NCBI RefSeq assembly: GCF_020711255.1
Contig: NZ_JAJFAW010000005.1
Span: 1 to 64,000, forward strand
Reading direction: 5' to 3'
DNA: 64,000 nt
Source: Hymenobacter plasmatis
GTDB taxonomy: Bacteria > Bacteroidota > Bacteroidia > Cytophagales > Hymenobacteraceae
The notes beneath the pieces were generated by a model. The model saw only the letters and a program-made list of their open reading frames with translations, had not been told where the DNA came from and searched no databases. Made by a program: the position numbers and the translations under genes. This document shows positions 36,260-44,417 of the stretch, in pieces (positions within the stretch are counted from its first letter, which is position 1; each line of letters opens with the position of its first letter).

Positions 36260-37285
36260 ATGGACCACAATAAACTGGCCCTGCCCGTTGGCACCACCCT
36301 CGACCGTTTTATCATGCGCAAGCAGGAGGACTTTCCCTACGCCACCGGGGAATTGTCGCAGCTGCTGCGCGATATCGCCTTGGCAGCCAAAATTGTAAAC
36401 CGCGAAATCAACCGTTCGGGCCTCATCGACATTGCCGGCGCCTACGGCAACCGCAACGTGCAGGGCGAGGACCAGCAGAAGCTCGACGTGATTGCCAACA
36501 TCCGCTTCATCCGGGCCTTGCGCAACGGCGGCGAAGTCTGCACCATCATCTCGGAGGAAGACGATGAAATGATTCAGACCGGCAACAACCAGGGCAAGTA
36601 CGTGGTGGCCATCGACCCGCTTGACGGCTCCTCGAACATTGACGTGAACGTGAGCATCGGCACCATTTTCAGCATCTACCGCCGCGTGTCGCCCACCGGC
36701 CGCGAAGGCACCGCCGCCGACTGCCTGCAGCCCGGCACGCACCAGGTCGCCGCGGGCTACGTCATCTACGGCTCCAGCACCATGCTCGTGTACACCACCG
36801 GCAACGGCGTGAACGGCTTTACCTATGAGCACTCGCTGGGCGAATTCTTCCTTTCGCACCCCGACATACAGACGCCCAAAACCGGCGCCATCTACTCTAT
36901 CAACGAGGGTAGCTCCGACTCGTTTTCGCCCGGGGTGGCCGCGTTTGTGAAGCATTGCAAGGAGCGCAGCTTTTCGGCCCGCTACATTGGCTCGCTCGTG
37001 GCCGACTTCCACCGCAACCTGCTCAAGGGCGGTATTTATATTTACCCCGCCACTTCCAAAGGGCCCCAAGGCAAGCTGCGCCTCATGTACGAGTGCAACC
37101 CGTTGGCCTTCATCGTGGAGCAGGCCGGCGGCAAAAGCTCCAACGGGTACCAGCGCACCATGGAAATTGAGCCAAAAACGCCGCACGAGCGTTGCCCCGT
37201 TTTCATCGGCAGCAAAGAGCTGGTAGAAGAAGCCGAAGCATTCCTGGCGAAAGAGAAGCAGCCCAAAAGCGTGCCTACCAAATAG
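36260..37285 (+). CDS. fbp: Fructose-1,6-bisphosphatase, class I
   Basis: Hydrolyses fructose 1,6-bisphosphate to fructose 6-phosphate in gluconeogenesis. Metal-site motifs are SEEDDEMI near residue 100 and [19 protein letters not shown] near 119. The substrate-site segment [10 protein letters not shown] and the C-terminal [11 protein letters not shown] follow. The start at 36260 ([17 protein letters not shown]) gives 341 residues, typical of class I; a non-ATG codon at 36221 is upstream but overlaps the -7 box. A strong terminator follows at 37300-37336. Confidence 0.95.
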   Translation: MDHNKLALPVGTTLDRFIMRKQEDFPYATGELSQLLRDIALAAKIVNREINRSGLIDIAGAYGNRNVQGEDQQKLDVIANIRFIRALRNGGEVCTIISEEDDEMIQTGNNQGKYVVAIDPLDGSSNIDVNVSIGTIFSIYRRVSPTGREGTAADCLQPGTHQVAAGYVIYGSSTMLVYTTGNGVNGFTYEHSLGEFFLSHPDIQTPKTGAIYSINEGSSDSFSPGVAAFVKHCKERSFSARYIGSLVADFHRNLLKGGIYIYPATSKGPQGKLRLMYECNPLAFIVEQAGGKSSNGYQRTMEIEPKTPHERCPVFIGSKELVEEAEAFLAKEKQPKSVPTK

Positions 37286-37299
37286 CTTAAACAAATAAT

Positions 37300-37336
37300 A
37301 AAAAAGCCCGCTCCTGATTCAGGAGCGGGCTTTTTT
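37300..37336. terminator. Bidirectional terminator, fbp and DUF5606 gene
   Basis: A6-GCCCGCTCCTGA and its perfect complement ending T6 form an 18-bp stem with a minimal loop, between convergent genes. Confidence 0.9.
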
Positions 37337-37354
37337 GTGGGAATCAATTACTGA

Positions 37355-37951
37355 TTACTCGGCCTTTTTGCGGCTTTTCTTGGCGGGAGCAGCTTCCGGG
37401 TTGCCCTCGGCACTGGCATTCTCGTCGGCTGCGGCAATTACGCCGCCGGTGCTCAGGGGCTCGTCGGCCGTGGGCTCGCTGTCAGCCTTGGACGCCTTGC
37501 CTTTGGCTTTGGGAGCAGCTTCGGCGCTATCGGTGGCTTCGGCAGGGGCCGTGGCTTCCTGGTAGGGGACGTACTTGCTCACAATGCCAAACCAGCTGGC
37601 CAGCTTCTTGATGTCGGACAGGTACACGCGGTCGCGGTCGTAGTCGGGGATTACGCTGGCCATGAAATCGGTCAGTTCGCCTTCGCTCGACTTGGATGTA
37701 ACCGGCGCCGTAGCGCCGTGCTTTTGGTAGATGCGGTCAAACGCTTCCGTGAGCGGCACGGTCTGGTCGGGGTCCTGGGTGTAAATGGAGATTTCCGACA
37801 GCAGCGACACTTTGTTGCGAGCCGGCGCCAGGGTGCGAGTGGCTTTCTCATCGAGGCTTTCAACCAGCACGCCGTGGCGCGCGGCGCGCACTAAGCGGTA
37901 CAGACCGGGCATGCCGCTGATGGCGGCCAACTCTTGCAATTCGTAAGGCAT
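37355..37951 (-). CDS. DUF5606-family protein
   Basis: A Bacteroidota-specific protein of unknown function, about 198 residues. The conserved part, residues 1-~130, starts MPYELQELAAISGMPGLYRLV, followed by GVLVESLDEKAT; this opening resembles a small beta-barrel that could bind nucleic acid, but that is inference. The tail after ~135 is low-complexity Ala/Glu/Lys and ends KKSRKKAE, a basic patch. The start at 37951 is the family start. It is downstream of engB and a TonB-domain gene on the same strand. Confidence 0.8.
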   Translation of the reverse strand: MPYELQELAAISGMPGLYRLVRAARHGVLVESLDEKATRTLAPARNKVSLLSEISIYTQDPDQTVPLTEAFDRIYQKHGATAPVTSKSSEGELTDFMASVIPDYDRDRVYLSDIKKLASWFGIVSKYVPYQEATAPAEATDSAEAAPKAKGKASKADSEPTADEPLSTGGVIAAADENASAEGNPEAAPAKKSRKKAE

Positions 37952-37973
37952 CTTGGGGAGTGTAAGAATGGAA

Positions 37974-38036
37974 AATGAGGAATAAGGAGTGAAAATTGGG
38001 CTGGTTAGGGCCCGTCTTCCTTCCTCATTCCTCATT
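37974..38036. repeat. AATGAGGAAT inverted repeat
   Basis: AATGAGGAATAAGGA (37974-37988) pairs imperfectly with ATTCCTCATT and a neighbouring CCTCATT copy at 38021-38036. It is related to the better-conserved element at 58809-58901. Confidence 0.55.
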
Positions 38037-38048
38037 CAAAATTAGGGA

Positions 38049-38510
38049 TTATTGTCCGTCCGTCGCGTTCGAGGCCGTCTGCCCGAGCTTGAACACAATG
38101 GGGAGGCTGGCCCGGATGGGCAGTTCAGGCTTCTTGAATTTGAGCAGGCGCACCACGCGCAGCGCTTCCTCGCCGGTGCCGCCGCCCAGCTGTTTCACAA
38201 TGCGCATGTCTTGCATGGTGCCATCGGCGTTGAGCTGAAAGCTGATGATGCACTGGCCCTGAATGCGGTTGCGCTTGGCGATGGGTGGGTATTTCAGCTC
38301 CTTGGCAATGAAGGCATACATGGCCTCCTGGCCGCCTTCGTAGTACTCCGCCACGGGAATGACCTTGCCCACCGAGCCAATGCCGGTGCCTTGTTCGGCG
38401 TGGGCCTTGGCCCCGGGCTGGGTGTTGGGGGCGGTTTGGGCCATGGCCGGTGCGGCAGCGGCCAGCAGCAGGCCCATAGCCAGTTGCGAAATGGATGGTT
38501 TTCTAATCAT
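38049..38510 (-). CDS. Exported TonB C-terminal-domain protein
   Basis: A 153-residue protein with a cleavable signal peptide (MGLLLAAAAPAMAQ, residues ~11-24) and a TonB-like C-terminal domain at ~65-150: YPPIAKRNRIQGQCIISFQL and VVRLLKFKKPELPIR. Classical TonB is anchored by an uncleaved N-terminal helix; this protein lacks the anchor and the proline-rich spacer, so it is probably a periplasmic TonB-domain protein rather than the main energy transducer. It lies 80 nt downstream of engB. Confidence 0.82.
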   Translation of the reverse strand: MIRKPSISQLAMGLLLAAAAPAMAQTAPNTQPGAKAHAEQGTGIGSVGKVIPVAEYYEGGQEAMYAFIAKELKYPPIAKRNRIQGQCIISFQLNADGTMQDMRIVKQLGGGTGEEALRVVRLLKFKKPELPIRASLPIVFKLGQTASNATDGQ

Positions 38511-38590
38511 GATATATAAAAAGCGGAGAGTAGATAGGGGAGCAGCAGCCCAATGCAGGCCGGGCCGCTAATGGCAATTTCGGGGCCAAT

Positions 38591-39211
38591 TTACTCTTGG
38601 GCAGCAGCATTGGCATCCCACTGCTTGTTCACTTCTTCAATAAAATCCAGCACTTCGTCGCGCCCCAGCCCGGTTTCGGCCGAAGTCTGGAAGTAGCGTG
38701 GCAGCTCGTCCCAGATTTCGCTCATTTTTTGCAGGTAGGACGTAACCAGGGCCTTGGTTTGGGCAGTGGACTGCTTATCCGTCTTGGTAAATATCATTAC
38801 GAACGGAATGCCTTCTTCGCCGAGCTTTTCCATGAATTCAAGGTCGGCGGCCTGCGGCGGGTGGCGCGAATCGATGAGCACGCACACGCACATCAGATTG
38901 GCCCGGTTGCGCAAATAGAAGTTAATCATGCGGGCCCACTCGGCGCGCGAGGTTTTGCTCACTTTAGCATAACCGTAGCCCGGCAAATCGACCAGGAACC
39001 ATTCATCATTAATTACAAAATGGTTTATCAATTGCGTCTTGCCCGGTGAGGACGAGGTTTTGGCCAGGCCGTTGCGGCCCGTCAGCATATTAATAAGGGA
39101 GGACTTGCCAACGTTGGAACGGCCAATAAAGGCGTATTCGGGCATCGTAGGCTCGGGGCAGAGGTCGGCCCGGGAGTTACTGGTTAAAAAACGAGCATCG
39201 CGAATAATCAT
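38591..39211 (-). CDS. engB: Ribosome biogenesis GTP-binding protein YihA/YsxC/EngB
   Basis: An essential GTPase of the TrmE-Era family, involved in 50S assembly. G1 is IGRSNVGKSSLINML near residue 30, G3 is DLPGYGYA with the downstream KVSKTSRAEW, and G4 is FTKTDK. At 206 residues from the start at 39211 (MIIRDARFLTSNSRADLCP) the length is normal; longer in-frame starts lie above the -7 box at 39247-39254. Confidence 0.93.
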   Translation of the reverse strand: MIIRDARFLTSNSRADLCPEPTMPEYAFIGRSNVGKSSLINMLTGRNGLAKTSSSPGKTQLINHFVINDEWFLVDLPGYGYAKVSKTSRAEWARMINFYLRNRANLMCVCVLIDSRHPPQAADLEFMEKLGEEGIPFVMIFTKTDKQSTAQTKALVTSYLQKMSEIWDELPRYFQTSAETGLGRDEVLDFIEEVNKQWDANAAAQE

Positions 39212-39246
39212 CGAATGGCTGGTAATAGCGAAAATGTAAGGAGTTG

Positions 39247-39254
39247 CAAAATTA
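39247..39254 (-). promoter_or_regulatory. engB -7 box
   Basis: The minus strand reads TAATTTTG, 35 nt before the engB start. No clear -33 element is seen. Confidence 0.4.
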
Positions 39255-39322
39255 CATCCGAAACCCAGCGGCGGTCTGAGAAATAAAAATGTGCAAATCA
39301 ATGGCTATTTCATTGGTGCTTC

Positions 39323-39339
39323 TATATTTGCGCGTCATG
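39323..39339 (+). promoter_or_regulatory. Promoter-like element 1 with adjacent mini-ORF
   Basis: TATATTTG (39323-39330) is followed six bases later by an ATG opening a 15-codon frame (MPANPVGRCRRTRPS). The sequence TATATTTGCGCGTCATG parallels the second element at 39431-39447. Together they occupy the 427-base gap between engB and the PorE-like gene, which holds no other recognised gene. Confidence 0.4.
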
Positions 39340-39430
39340 CCTGCCAATCCAGTGGGCCGCTGCCGTCGCACTCGCCCGTCGTAGAATGGCCCTAATGCCG
39401 CCAAAAACCGCTTTTTGCAAGCAAAAAACC

Positions 39431-39447
39431 TATCTTTGCTCGTCATG
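39431..39447 (+). promoter_or_regulatory. Promoter-like element 2 with adjacent mini-ORF
   Basis: TATCTTTG (39431-39438) is again followed six bases later by an ATG, here opening a seven-codon frame (MGLPLTI). It is the closer candidate promoter for the PorE-like gene, which would have a leader of about 195 nt. Confidence 0.45.
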
Positions 39448-39638
39448 GGCCTGCCCTTGACCATATAAATAGGCACGCGGTTGGCGCTACTGTACGGTTA
39501 CCTTAGCCGTAAACAGGTATTAAAGCCTAACCCTGCAGCCTTTTTTGAGTATAAGGCCAAAAAAACTACGCGGCCCAACGCTTCGCGTTTCTACTTACCA
39601 ACCCTTCAGAAATTTCTTTTTTTCAAACCTCTCCTCCA

Positions 39639-41900
39639 ATGGACAACTTATCCAGAAGGTTACTGCAAGCGTCGTGCGCCGTTGCCCTCACCGCCACTAT
39701 CGCCTCACCGGCCCAGGCGCAAAGCACACGGAAGGACCTCAAGACCGGCAACAAGTTCTTCGAGCAGGAAAACTACCGCGCTGCCCTCCCTTACTACGAA
39801 AAGGTGCTCGCCAAAGACCCAAACAATGCCAAAGCGTTGTTCAACGCGGGTATTTCCTATATGTCGTTCGACAAGGAGAAGGCCAGCGACTACATCTATA
39901 AGGCGCAGAAAATTAAGCCGAAGGTTTCGAAGGACGTGGAGTACTGGCTTGGCCGGGTAGACCACCTCAACTATAACTTTGATGAGGCCGTAGCTCACTT
40001 TCAGGCGTACAACGCTACCTTGAAAAAGAACGACCAGCGCAAAGAAGAGCTGGCTCAGCTGATTCAGCACAGCAAGAATGCTAAGGTGCAGTTCAACTCG
40101 CCGAAGGACATTTTCGTGAAGAACCTGGGCCCGACCATCAACACGCAATTCTCGGAGCACAGCCCGGTTATTTCGTCCGATGACAAGTTGCTCATCTACA
40201 CCTCGCGTGGTGAGAACGTAACCGGTGCTACCGGCAAGCCCAGCGACAAGAAAAACAAGAGCATTGCCGCCGACGGTGAGTACTACGAAGACATCTTCGA
40301 AGCCACCCGCCTCGACGACGAGAACTGGAACAAGCCCCGCTCGCTGAGCGGCGTGCTCAACGGCAAAGGCCACGATGCCTCGACGCAGCTGTTCGACAAC
40401 GACACCAAGCTGCTGATGTATCGCAACGATAACAACGGCGATATCTTCATCTCGGAGAAGAGCGGTGGCGACTGGACGGCTCCTAAGCCCTTGGGCAGCA
40501 ACATTAACTCGAAGTCGTACGAAGGTGATGCTTACATTACTCCGGACGGACTGACGCTTTACTTCTCGACGGGCCGCTATTCGGAAGATGGCACCCTCGA
40601 CCTGTACGTGTCGACCCGTGCTTCGATGACCGACGAATTTGGCCCGGCCAAATCGCTCGGTGGCGCCATCAACACCAAGTACGACGACGACAGCCCATAC
40701 CTGAGCAAAGACGGCAAAACGCTGTATTTCTCGTCGCGCGGCCACAACACCATGGGCGGCTACGACATCTTCAAGTCGGAGTATAACCCCGATACCCGTC
40801 GTTGGGGCGAAGCTCAGAACCTGGGCTATCCCATCAACACGCCGGACGATGACTCGTACTACCGTTTGAGCCCCGATGGTTCGTATGCTTACCTGAGCTC
40901 CTACCGCATCGGTGGCTACGGTGAAAAAGACATCTACACCATCAACTACATCAAGAACGCCATCATCAAAGGCAAGGTGTTCTCGTCGAAGGACAGCACG
41001 ACGGTGATTCCGGGTGTTGAGCTGGTGTTCACTGGTGCCCAGGCCGACAAAACGGCGTTGAGCTTCCGCGACGTAACCAAGCCCGATGGTGCTTACCAAG
41101 TAGCCGTGCTTTCGGGCCGTACCTACCAGGTAGCCGTAAGCAAAGACGGCAAAAACATCGAAACGCAGGAATTTGCCGTGCCGGTGTCGACGAATGACTC
41201 GACGACCATCACGAAGAACTTCTACGTGAACTACATCGACACCACCACCCTGGCGAACGGGATGTTCAAGAACATCTACTTCGACACCGACAAGTACAAG
41301 CTGCGTCCGGAGTCGATTACGGAGCTGAACAACACAGCTCAGAAGCTGATGGCTAATACGGGCATCAACATCTCGATTGAAGGCCACTGCGACTCGCGCA
41401 ACACCGACGAGTACAACATGGTACTGGGCCAGAACCGCGCCGATGCCGCCAAGAACTACTTGAAAAAGCAGGGCATTGCTGAAAGCCGCATGACTACGGT
41501 AAGCTACGGCGAGCGTCGTCCGGCTGCACCGAACGATTCGCCCGAGAACATGCAGCTCAACCGTCGTGACGAGTTCCGTCCGGTGATGCAGGAAGGCGCT
41601 ACCATGCCGACCACTGCCGCCCCGGCTGCTCCCGCCGCCACCGACACCACCGGTACTTCCGGCGCTAGCACTACCGGTACCACCGGCACCGCTGTGCCGC
41701 TGGCCCCCGGCAAGAGCAAGGTGAAGATGGCCGACGGCACCAAGGTGAAAACCAAAGTGGACGAGGACTCGGACAAAGTGAAAGTGAAAACCAAAAGCGA
41801 CGCTGGCGACACCAAAACCAAAACCAAAAACGGTGAGTTGGATGGCAAAGCCAAAGACGCCAATGGCGAAAAAACCAAGATTAAGACCAAAAACGAGTAG
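39639..41900 (+). CDS. PorE-like OmpA-family protein (TPR, beta-propeller, CRD, OmpA)
   Basis: A 753-residue envelope protein whose domain order matches PorE of the type IX secretion system. A signal peptide (ends ASPAQAQ) is followed by TPR-type helices at ~30-125 (KFFEQENYRAALPYYEKVL). PD40/WD40-like propeller blades fill ~165-435 (DDDSPYLSKDGKTLYFSSRG). A carboxypeptidase regulatory-like domain is at ~440-530 (GKVFSSKDSTTVIPGVELVF), and a peptidoglycan-binding OmpA domain at ~545-660 (IYFDTDKYKLRPES, then EGHCDSRNTDEYN). The last ~95 residues are a Thr/Ala then Lys/Thr-rich tail (KVKTKSDAGDTKTKTKN) not expected in PorE. Several paralogues with this layout exist in Bacteroidota, so the PorE assignment is tentative, though menG-porT lies just downstream. 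Confidence 0.82.
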   Translation: MDNLSRRLLQASCAVALTATIASPAQAQSTRKDLKTGNKFFEQENYRAALPYYEKVLAKDPNNAKALFNAGISYMSFDKEKASDYIYKAQKIKPKVSKDVEYWLGRVDHLNYNFDEAVAHFQAYNATLKKNDQRKEELAQLIQHSKNAKVQFNSPKDIFVKNLGPTINTQFSEHSPVISSDDKLLIYTSRGENVTGATGKPSDKKNKSIAADGEYYEDIFEATRLDDENWNKPRSLSGVLNGKGHDASTQLFDNDTKLLMYRNDNNGDIFISEKSGGDWTAPKPLGSNINSKSYEGDAYITPDGLTLYFSTGRYSEDGTLDLYVSTRASMTDEFGPAKSLGGAINTKYDDDSPYLSKDGKTLYFSSRGHNTMGGYDIFKSEYNPDTRRWGEAQNLGYPINTPDDDSYYRLSPDGSYAYLSSYRIGGYGEKDIYTINYIKNAIIKGKVFSSKDSTTVIPGVELVFTGAQADKTALSFRDVTKPDGAYQVAVLSGRTYQVAVSKDGKNIETQEFAVPVSTNDSTTITKNFYVNYIDTTTLANGMFKNIYFDTDKYKLRPESITELNNTAQKLMANTGINISIEGHCDSRNTDEYNMVLGQNRADAAKNYLKKQGIAESRMTTVSYGERRPAAPNDSPENMQLNRRDEFRPVMQEGATMPTTAAPAAPAATDTTGTSGASTTGTTGTAVPLAPGKSKVKMADGTKVKTKVDEDSDKVKVKTKSDAGDTKTKTKNGELDGKAKDANGEKTKIKTKNE

Positions 41901-41923
41901 TCGTTCAGGCCTTTAACTAGGGG

Positions 41924-41957
41924 AGCGGGCCGGGCAAATTGTCCGGCCCGCTTTTTT
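41924..41957 (+). terminator. Terminator after the PorE-like gene
   Basis: An 11-bp stem GCGGGCCGGGC/GTCCGGCCCGC with one G-U type pair is followed by T6, 22 nt after the stop codon. Confidence 0.85.
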
Positions 41958-42076
41958 ATGTGCTTACCCGAATAGCCCTGTCGCGCTTTTATGGCGGGGC
42001 CGCCTAACAAACCTGACCCGTTGGGCGTTGGGGAAGGACAATTTTCTCGCTTCCATACCGTTCTTTGCGCCCGCTC

Positions 42077-42805
42077 ATGGCCGTAGTACCCTACAAAGAC
42101 AATTCCGCCGATAAGAAATCGCAGGTTGCCCAGATGTTTAACTCCATCGCGGGCAAGTACGATTTTCTCAACCATTTCCTCAGTGCTGGCACCGATATTT
42201 ATTGGCGGCGCAAAGCGGTGGACGAGTTGAAAGAACTGCGCCCGGCGCGCATTCTCGACATCGCAACCGGCACCGCCGATTTTGCCATTGAAACCCTGCG
42301 CACCGCCGCAACCGATGCGCACGTGACGGGCGTGGATATTTCGGAAGGCATGCTGGAAGTGGGCCGGCGCAAGCTGGCTGCCAAAGGCCTGGGCCACCGC
42401 ATTCAGCTGGAGCTGGGCGACTCGGAGAACCTGCCCTTTCAGGACGGGGAATTCGACGCCGTGACCGCCTCTTTTGGCGTGCGCAACTTTGCGCACCTGG
42501 AGGCGGGCTTGGCCGAAATGCTGCGTGTGCTGCGCCCGGGCGGTAAGCTTGTGATTCTAGAATTCAGCAAGCCCACGGCGTTTCCGCTCAAGCAAGCGTA
42601 TAATTTTTACTTCCGTCGGGTGTTGCCGGTTTTTGGCAAATTGATTTCCAAAGACCAATCGGCTTACACCTATTTGCCTGCTTCGGTGCAGGCATTTCCC
42701 GATGGCCCCGACTTTTTGGCTATTCTGGCCAAAGTCGGTTTTAAAGAACCTGCATGGCAACCACTCACCTTCGGCATCAGCTCCATTTACACGGCGCACA
42801 AGTAA
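42077..42805 (+). CDS. menG: Demethylmenaquinone methyltransferase
   Basis: Class I SAM methyltransferase of the UbiE/MenG family, catalysing the last step of menaquinone synthesis. KSQVAQMFNSIAGKYDFLNHFLS is the family N-terminus; the SAM-binding loop is DIATGTADFAIE, and VTASFGVRNFAHLEAGLAEM and LEFSKPTAFPLKQAYNFYF are signature regions. At 242 residues the size is normal. Bacteroidota use menaquinone, so MenG is preferred over UbiE. The porT gene overlaps its last 52 bases in another frame. Confidence 0.93.
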   Translation: MAVVPYKDNSADKKSQVAQMFNSIAGKYDFLNHFLSAGTDIYWRRKAVDELKELRPARILDIATGTADFAIETLRTAATDAHVTGVDISEGMLEVGRRKLAAKGLGHRIQLELGDSENLPFQDGEFDAVTASFGVRNFAHLEAGLAEMLRVLRPGGKLVILEFSKPTAFPLKQAYNFYFRRVLPVFGKLISKDQSAYTYLPASVQAFPDGPDFLAILAKVGFKEPAWQPLTFGISSIYTAHK

Positions 42806-43557
42806 AGCGCCTCGCGCTGCTGGGCCTTTTAGGCCTGCTGCTGCCCACCGCAGCAATGGCGCAGCGCAAGTCTAGCAACAAAGCCAACCGCGGCAAGGGC
42901 GGCACCGTGAAGTCCGTAACCGTGAAAAACCTGCCGGCTTACGACGACCGGTGGTTTCACCCGGGCATGTACATGGCGTTCACCGCTTCGCGGTTCGATA
43001 TCGAGCATTCGGAGCGGTACATCAATCGGCAGGACATTACGGCCAACGCCATTATCAGCCCCAGCTTTGGCGTCGGTTTCATTGGCGATGCCCGCTTGGG
43101 CAATGCGCAATCGCCGTTTATTCTGCGGTTTGCCCCGGGCGTTAGCTTCCTGACCCGCAAAGTGGAATTCCGGCCCCGTGGCTATCCCAGCCCGGATTCT
43201 ATTGTGACCCAGCAGGTCACAACTACCGTTATCCAATTCCCGGTGCTTTTGAAGTACCAGTCGGAGCGGCGGCGCAACACCCGCGTGTACATGATAGCCG
43301 GCCTCAGCCCCAGCCTGACGGCCAGCAACCGCCGCAGCGACCTCTTGCGCAACCAGCTCCAGATAGTGAAAAGCGACCTAACCTTGGAATATGGTTTTGG
43401 GCTGGACTTGTTTTACCCGCTGTTTAAGCTGGCGCCGGAGGTTCGCTTTTCGCATGGCCTGCGCAATTTGCTGGTGCCGCACAATGACACTTTCACCCGC
43501 AGCTTGCAGAGCTTGAGTACCAATTCGGTGACTCTTTACATTAATATTCAAAACTAA
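42754..43557 (+). CDS. porT: PorT family outer-membrane protein (type IX secretion)
   Basis: An eight-strand-barrel-type outer-membrane protein required for type IX secretion in Porphyromonas gingivalis (PorT) and Flavobacterium (SprT). The signal peptide core LALLGLLGLLLPTAAMAQ follows a 17-residue polar N-terminus. The mature protein is rich in alternating aromatic strands (MYMAFTASRFDIEHS, FSHGLRNLLVPHNDTFTRSL) and ends TLYINIQN. At 267 residues the size fits. The menG-porT order is a recurrent arrangement in Bacteroidota and supports the call. The ATG at 42754 is the only plausible ATG, hence the overlap with menG. Confidence 0.8.
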   Translation: MATTHLRHQLHLHGAQVKRLALLGLLGLLLPTAAMAQRKSSNKANRGKGGTVKSVTVKNLPAYDDRWFHPGMYMAFTASRFDIEHSERYINRQDITANAIISPSFGVGFIGDARLGNAQSPFILRFAPGVSFLTRKVEFRPRGYPSPDSIVTQQVTTTVIQFPVLLKYQSERRRNTRVYMIAGLSPSLTASNRRSDLLRNQLQIVKSDLTLEYGFGLDLFYPLFKLAPEVRFSHGLRNLLVPHNDTFTRSLQSLSTNSVTLYINIQN

Positions 43558-43570
43558 TCGGGCTGTAATT

Positions 43571-43624
43571 ATTGAGCTGATTGCAGTGGAGTATGAATTC
43601 ATACTCCGCTGCAATCAGCTCAAT
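43571..43624. repeat. 54-bp near-perfect palindrome after porT
   Basis: Arms 43571-43597 and 43598-43624 are complementary at 26 of 27 positions with no spacer; the one mismatch is a G-U pair in RNA. The outer ends are ATTGAGCT and AGCTCAAT, and the centre is GAATTC. It has no T-run, so it may be a processing or DNA-structure site rather than a standard terminator. Confidence 0.8.
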
Positions 43625-43651
43625 TTCTGCGTTTGCCTATTATTCAGCTTT

Positions 43652-44398
43652 ATGAAAACTGCATTTATTACTGGTGCTTCGTCGGGGATTGGTCGGGCCA
43701 CGGCGGTAGCGCTGGCCGGGGCTGGTTTTCAGTTGGTGGTGGCGGGTCGGCGGCGTGAGCGGCTGGAGGAGCTAGCCGCCCAGGTGGCCCCAGTGCCGGT
43801 GCACATTCTGGAGTTTGACGTGCGCGACCGGGCCGCGGTGCAGGCGGCCGTGGCTACATTGCCAGCCGAATTGCAAGCGCCCGACGTGCTGGTGAACAAC
43901 GCTGGGGGCGCCCATGGGCTGGCTCCCATCCAAACGGGCGACCCGGCCGACTGGGACCAGATGCTGGACGCCAACGTGCGCGGCTTGCTGAACGTGACCC
44001 ACGCCCTGCTCCCTGGTATGACGGCCCGCCAGACCGGCTTCATTCTCAACGTTGGGTCGGTGGCCGGGCAGGAAGCGTATGCCAATGGCAACGTGTATTG
44101 CGCCAGCAAAGCGGCAGTGGGCATGCTCACCAAAACCATGCGGCTGGATTTGCTGCCGACCGGCGTGCGGGTGGCCGAGGTGAACCCAGGGGCGGTGGAA
44201 ACCGAGTTCTCCCAGGTGCGCTTCAAAGGCGATGAGGCACGAGCGGCCAAGGTGTACGAAGGCTTTGAACCCCTGCGGCCCGAAGACATCGCCGACATTA
44301 TTGTGTTTATGGTGACCCGGCCGCCACACGTGACCATTGCCGAAGTGCTGGTGCTAGCTGGTGCGCAAGGTGCCGCCACCACCATTGTGCGGAAGTAA
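43652..44398 (+). CDS. SDR family NAD(P)-dependent oxidoreductase
   Basis: A classical short-chain dehydrogenase/reductase of 248 residues. The cofactor loop is TGASSGIGRATA at 8-19, followed by LVNNAGG and the catalytic Ser near LNVGSVAGQEA and Tyr-x-x-x-Lys in YCASKAA. An Arg-rich segment after the second strand (AGRRRERLEELA) favours NADP. The overall pattern resembles the YdfG 3-hydroxy acid dehydrogenase group; the substrate cannot be fixed. The start at 43652 is preferred because upstream in-frame codons run through the palindrome. It converges with the hydrolase gene. Confidence 0.9.
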   Translation: MKTAFITGASSGIGRATAVALAGAGFQLVVAGRRRERLEELAAQVAPVPVHILEFDVRDRAAVQAAVATLPAELQAPDVLVNNAGGAHGLAPIQTGDPADWDQMLDANVRGLLNVTHALLPGMTARQTGFILNVGSVAGQEAYANGNVYCASKAAVGMLTKTMRLDLLPTGVRVAEVNPGAVETEFSQVRFKGDEARAAKVYEGFEPLRPEDIADIIVFMVTRPPHVTIAEVLVLAGAQGAATTIVRK

Positions 44399-44417
44399 AC
44401 GCTTCGGCCTTGCCTAG

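Noticed and set aside
39705..41387. 560-codon antisense frame opposite the PorE-like gene
   Set aside because: The plus-strand protein has clear domains. The antisense sequence is Val/His/Arg-rich shadow coding with no family resemblance.
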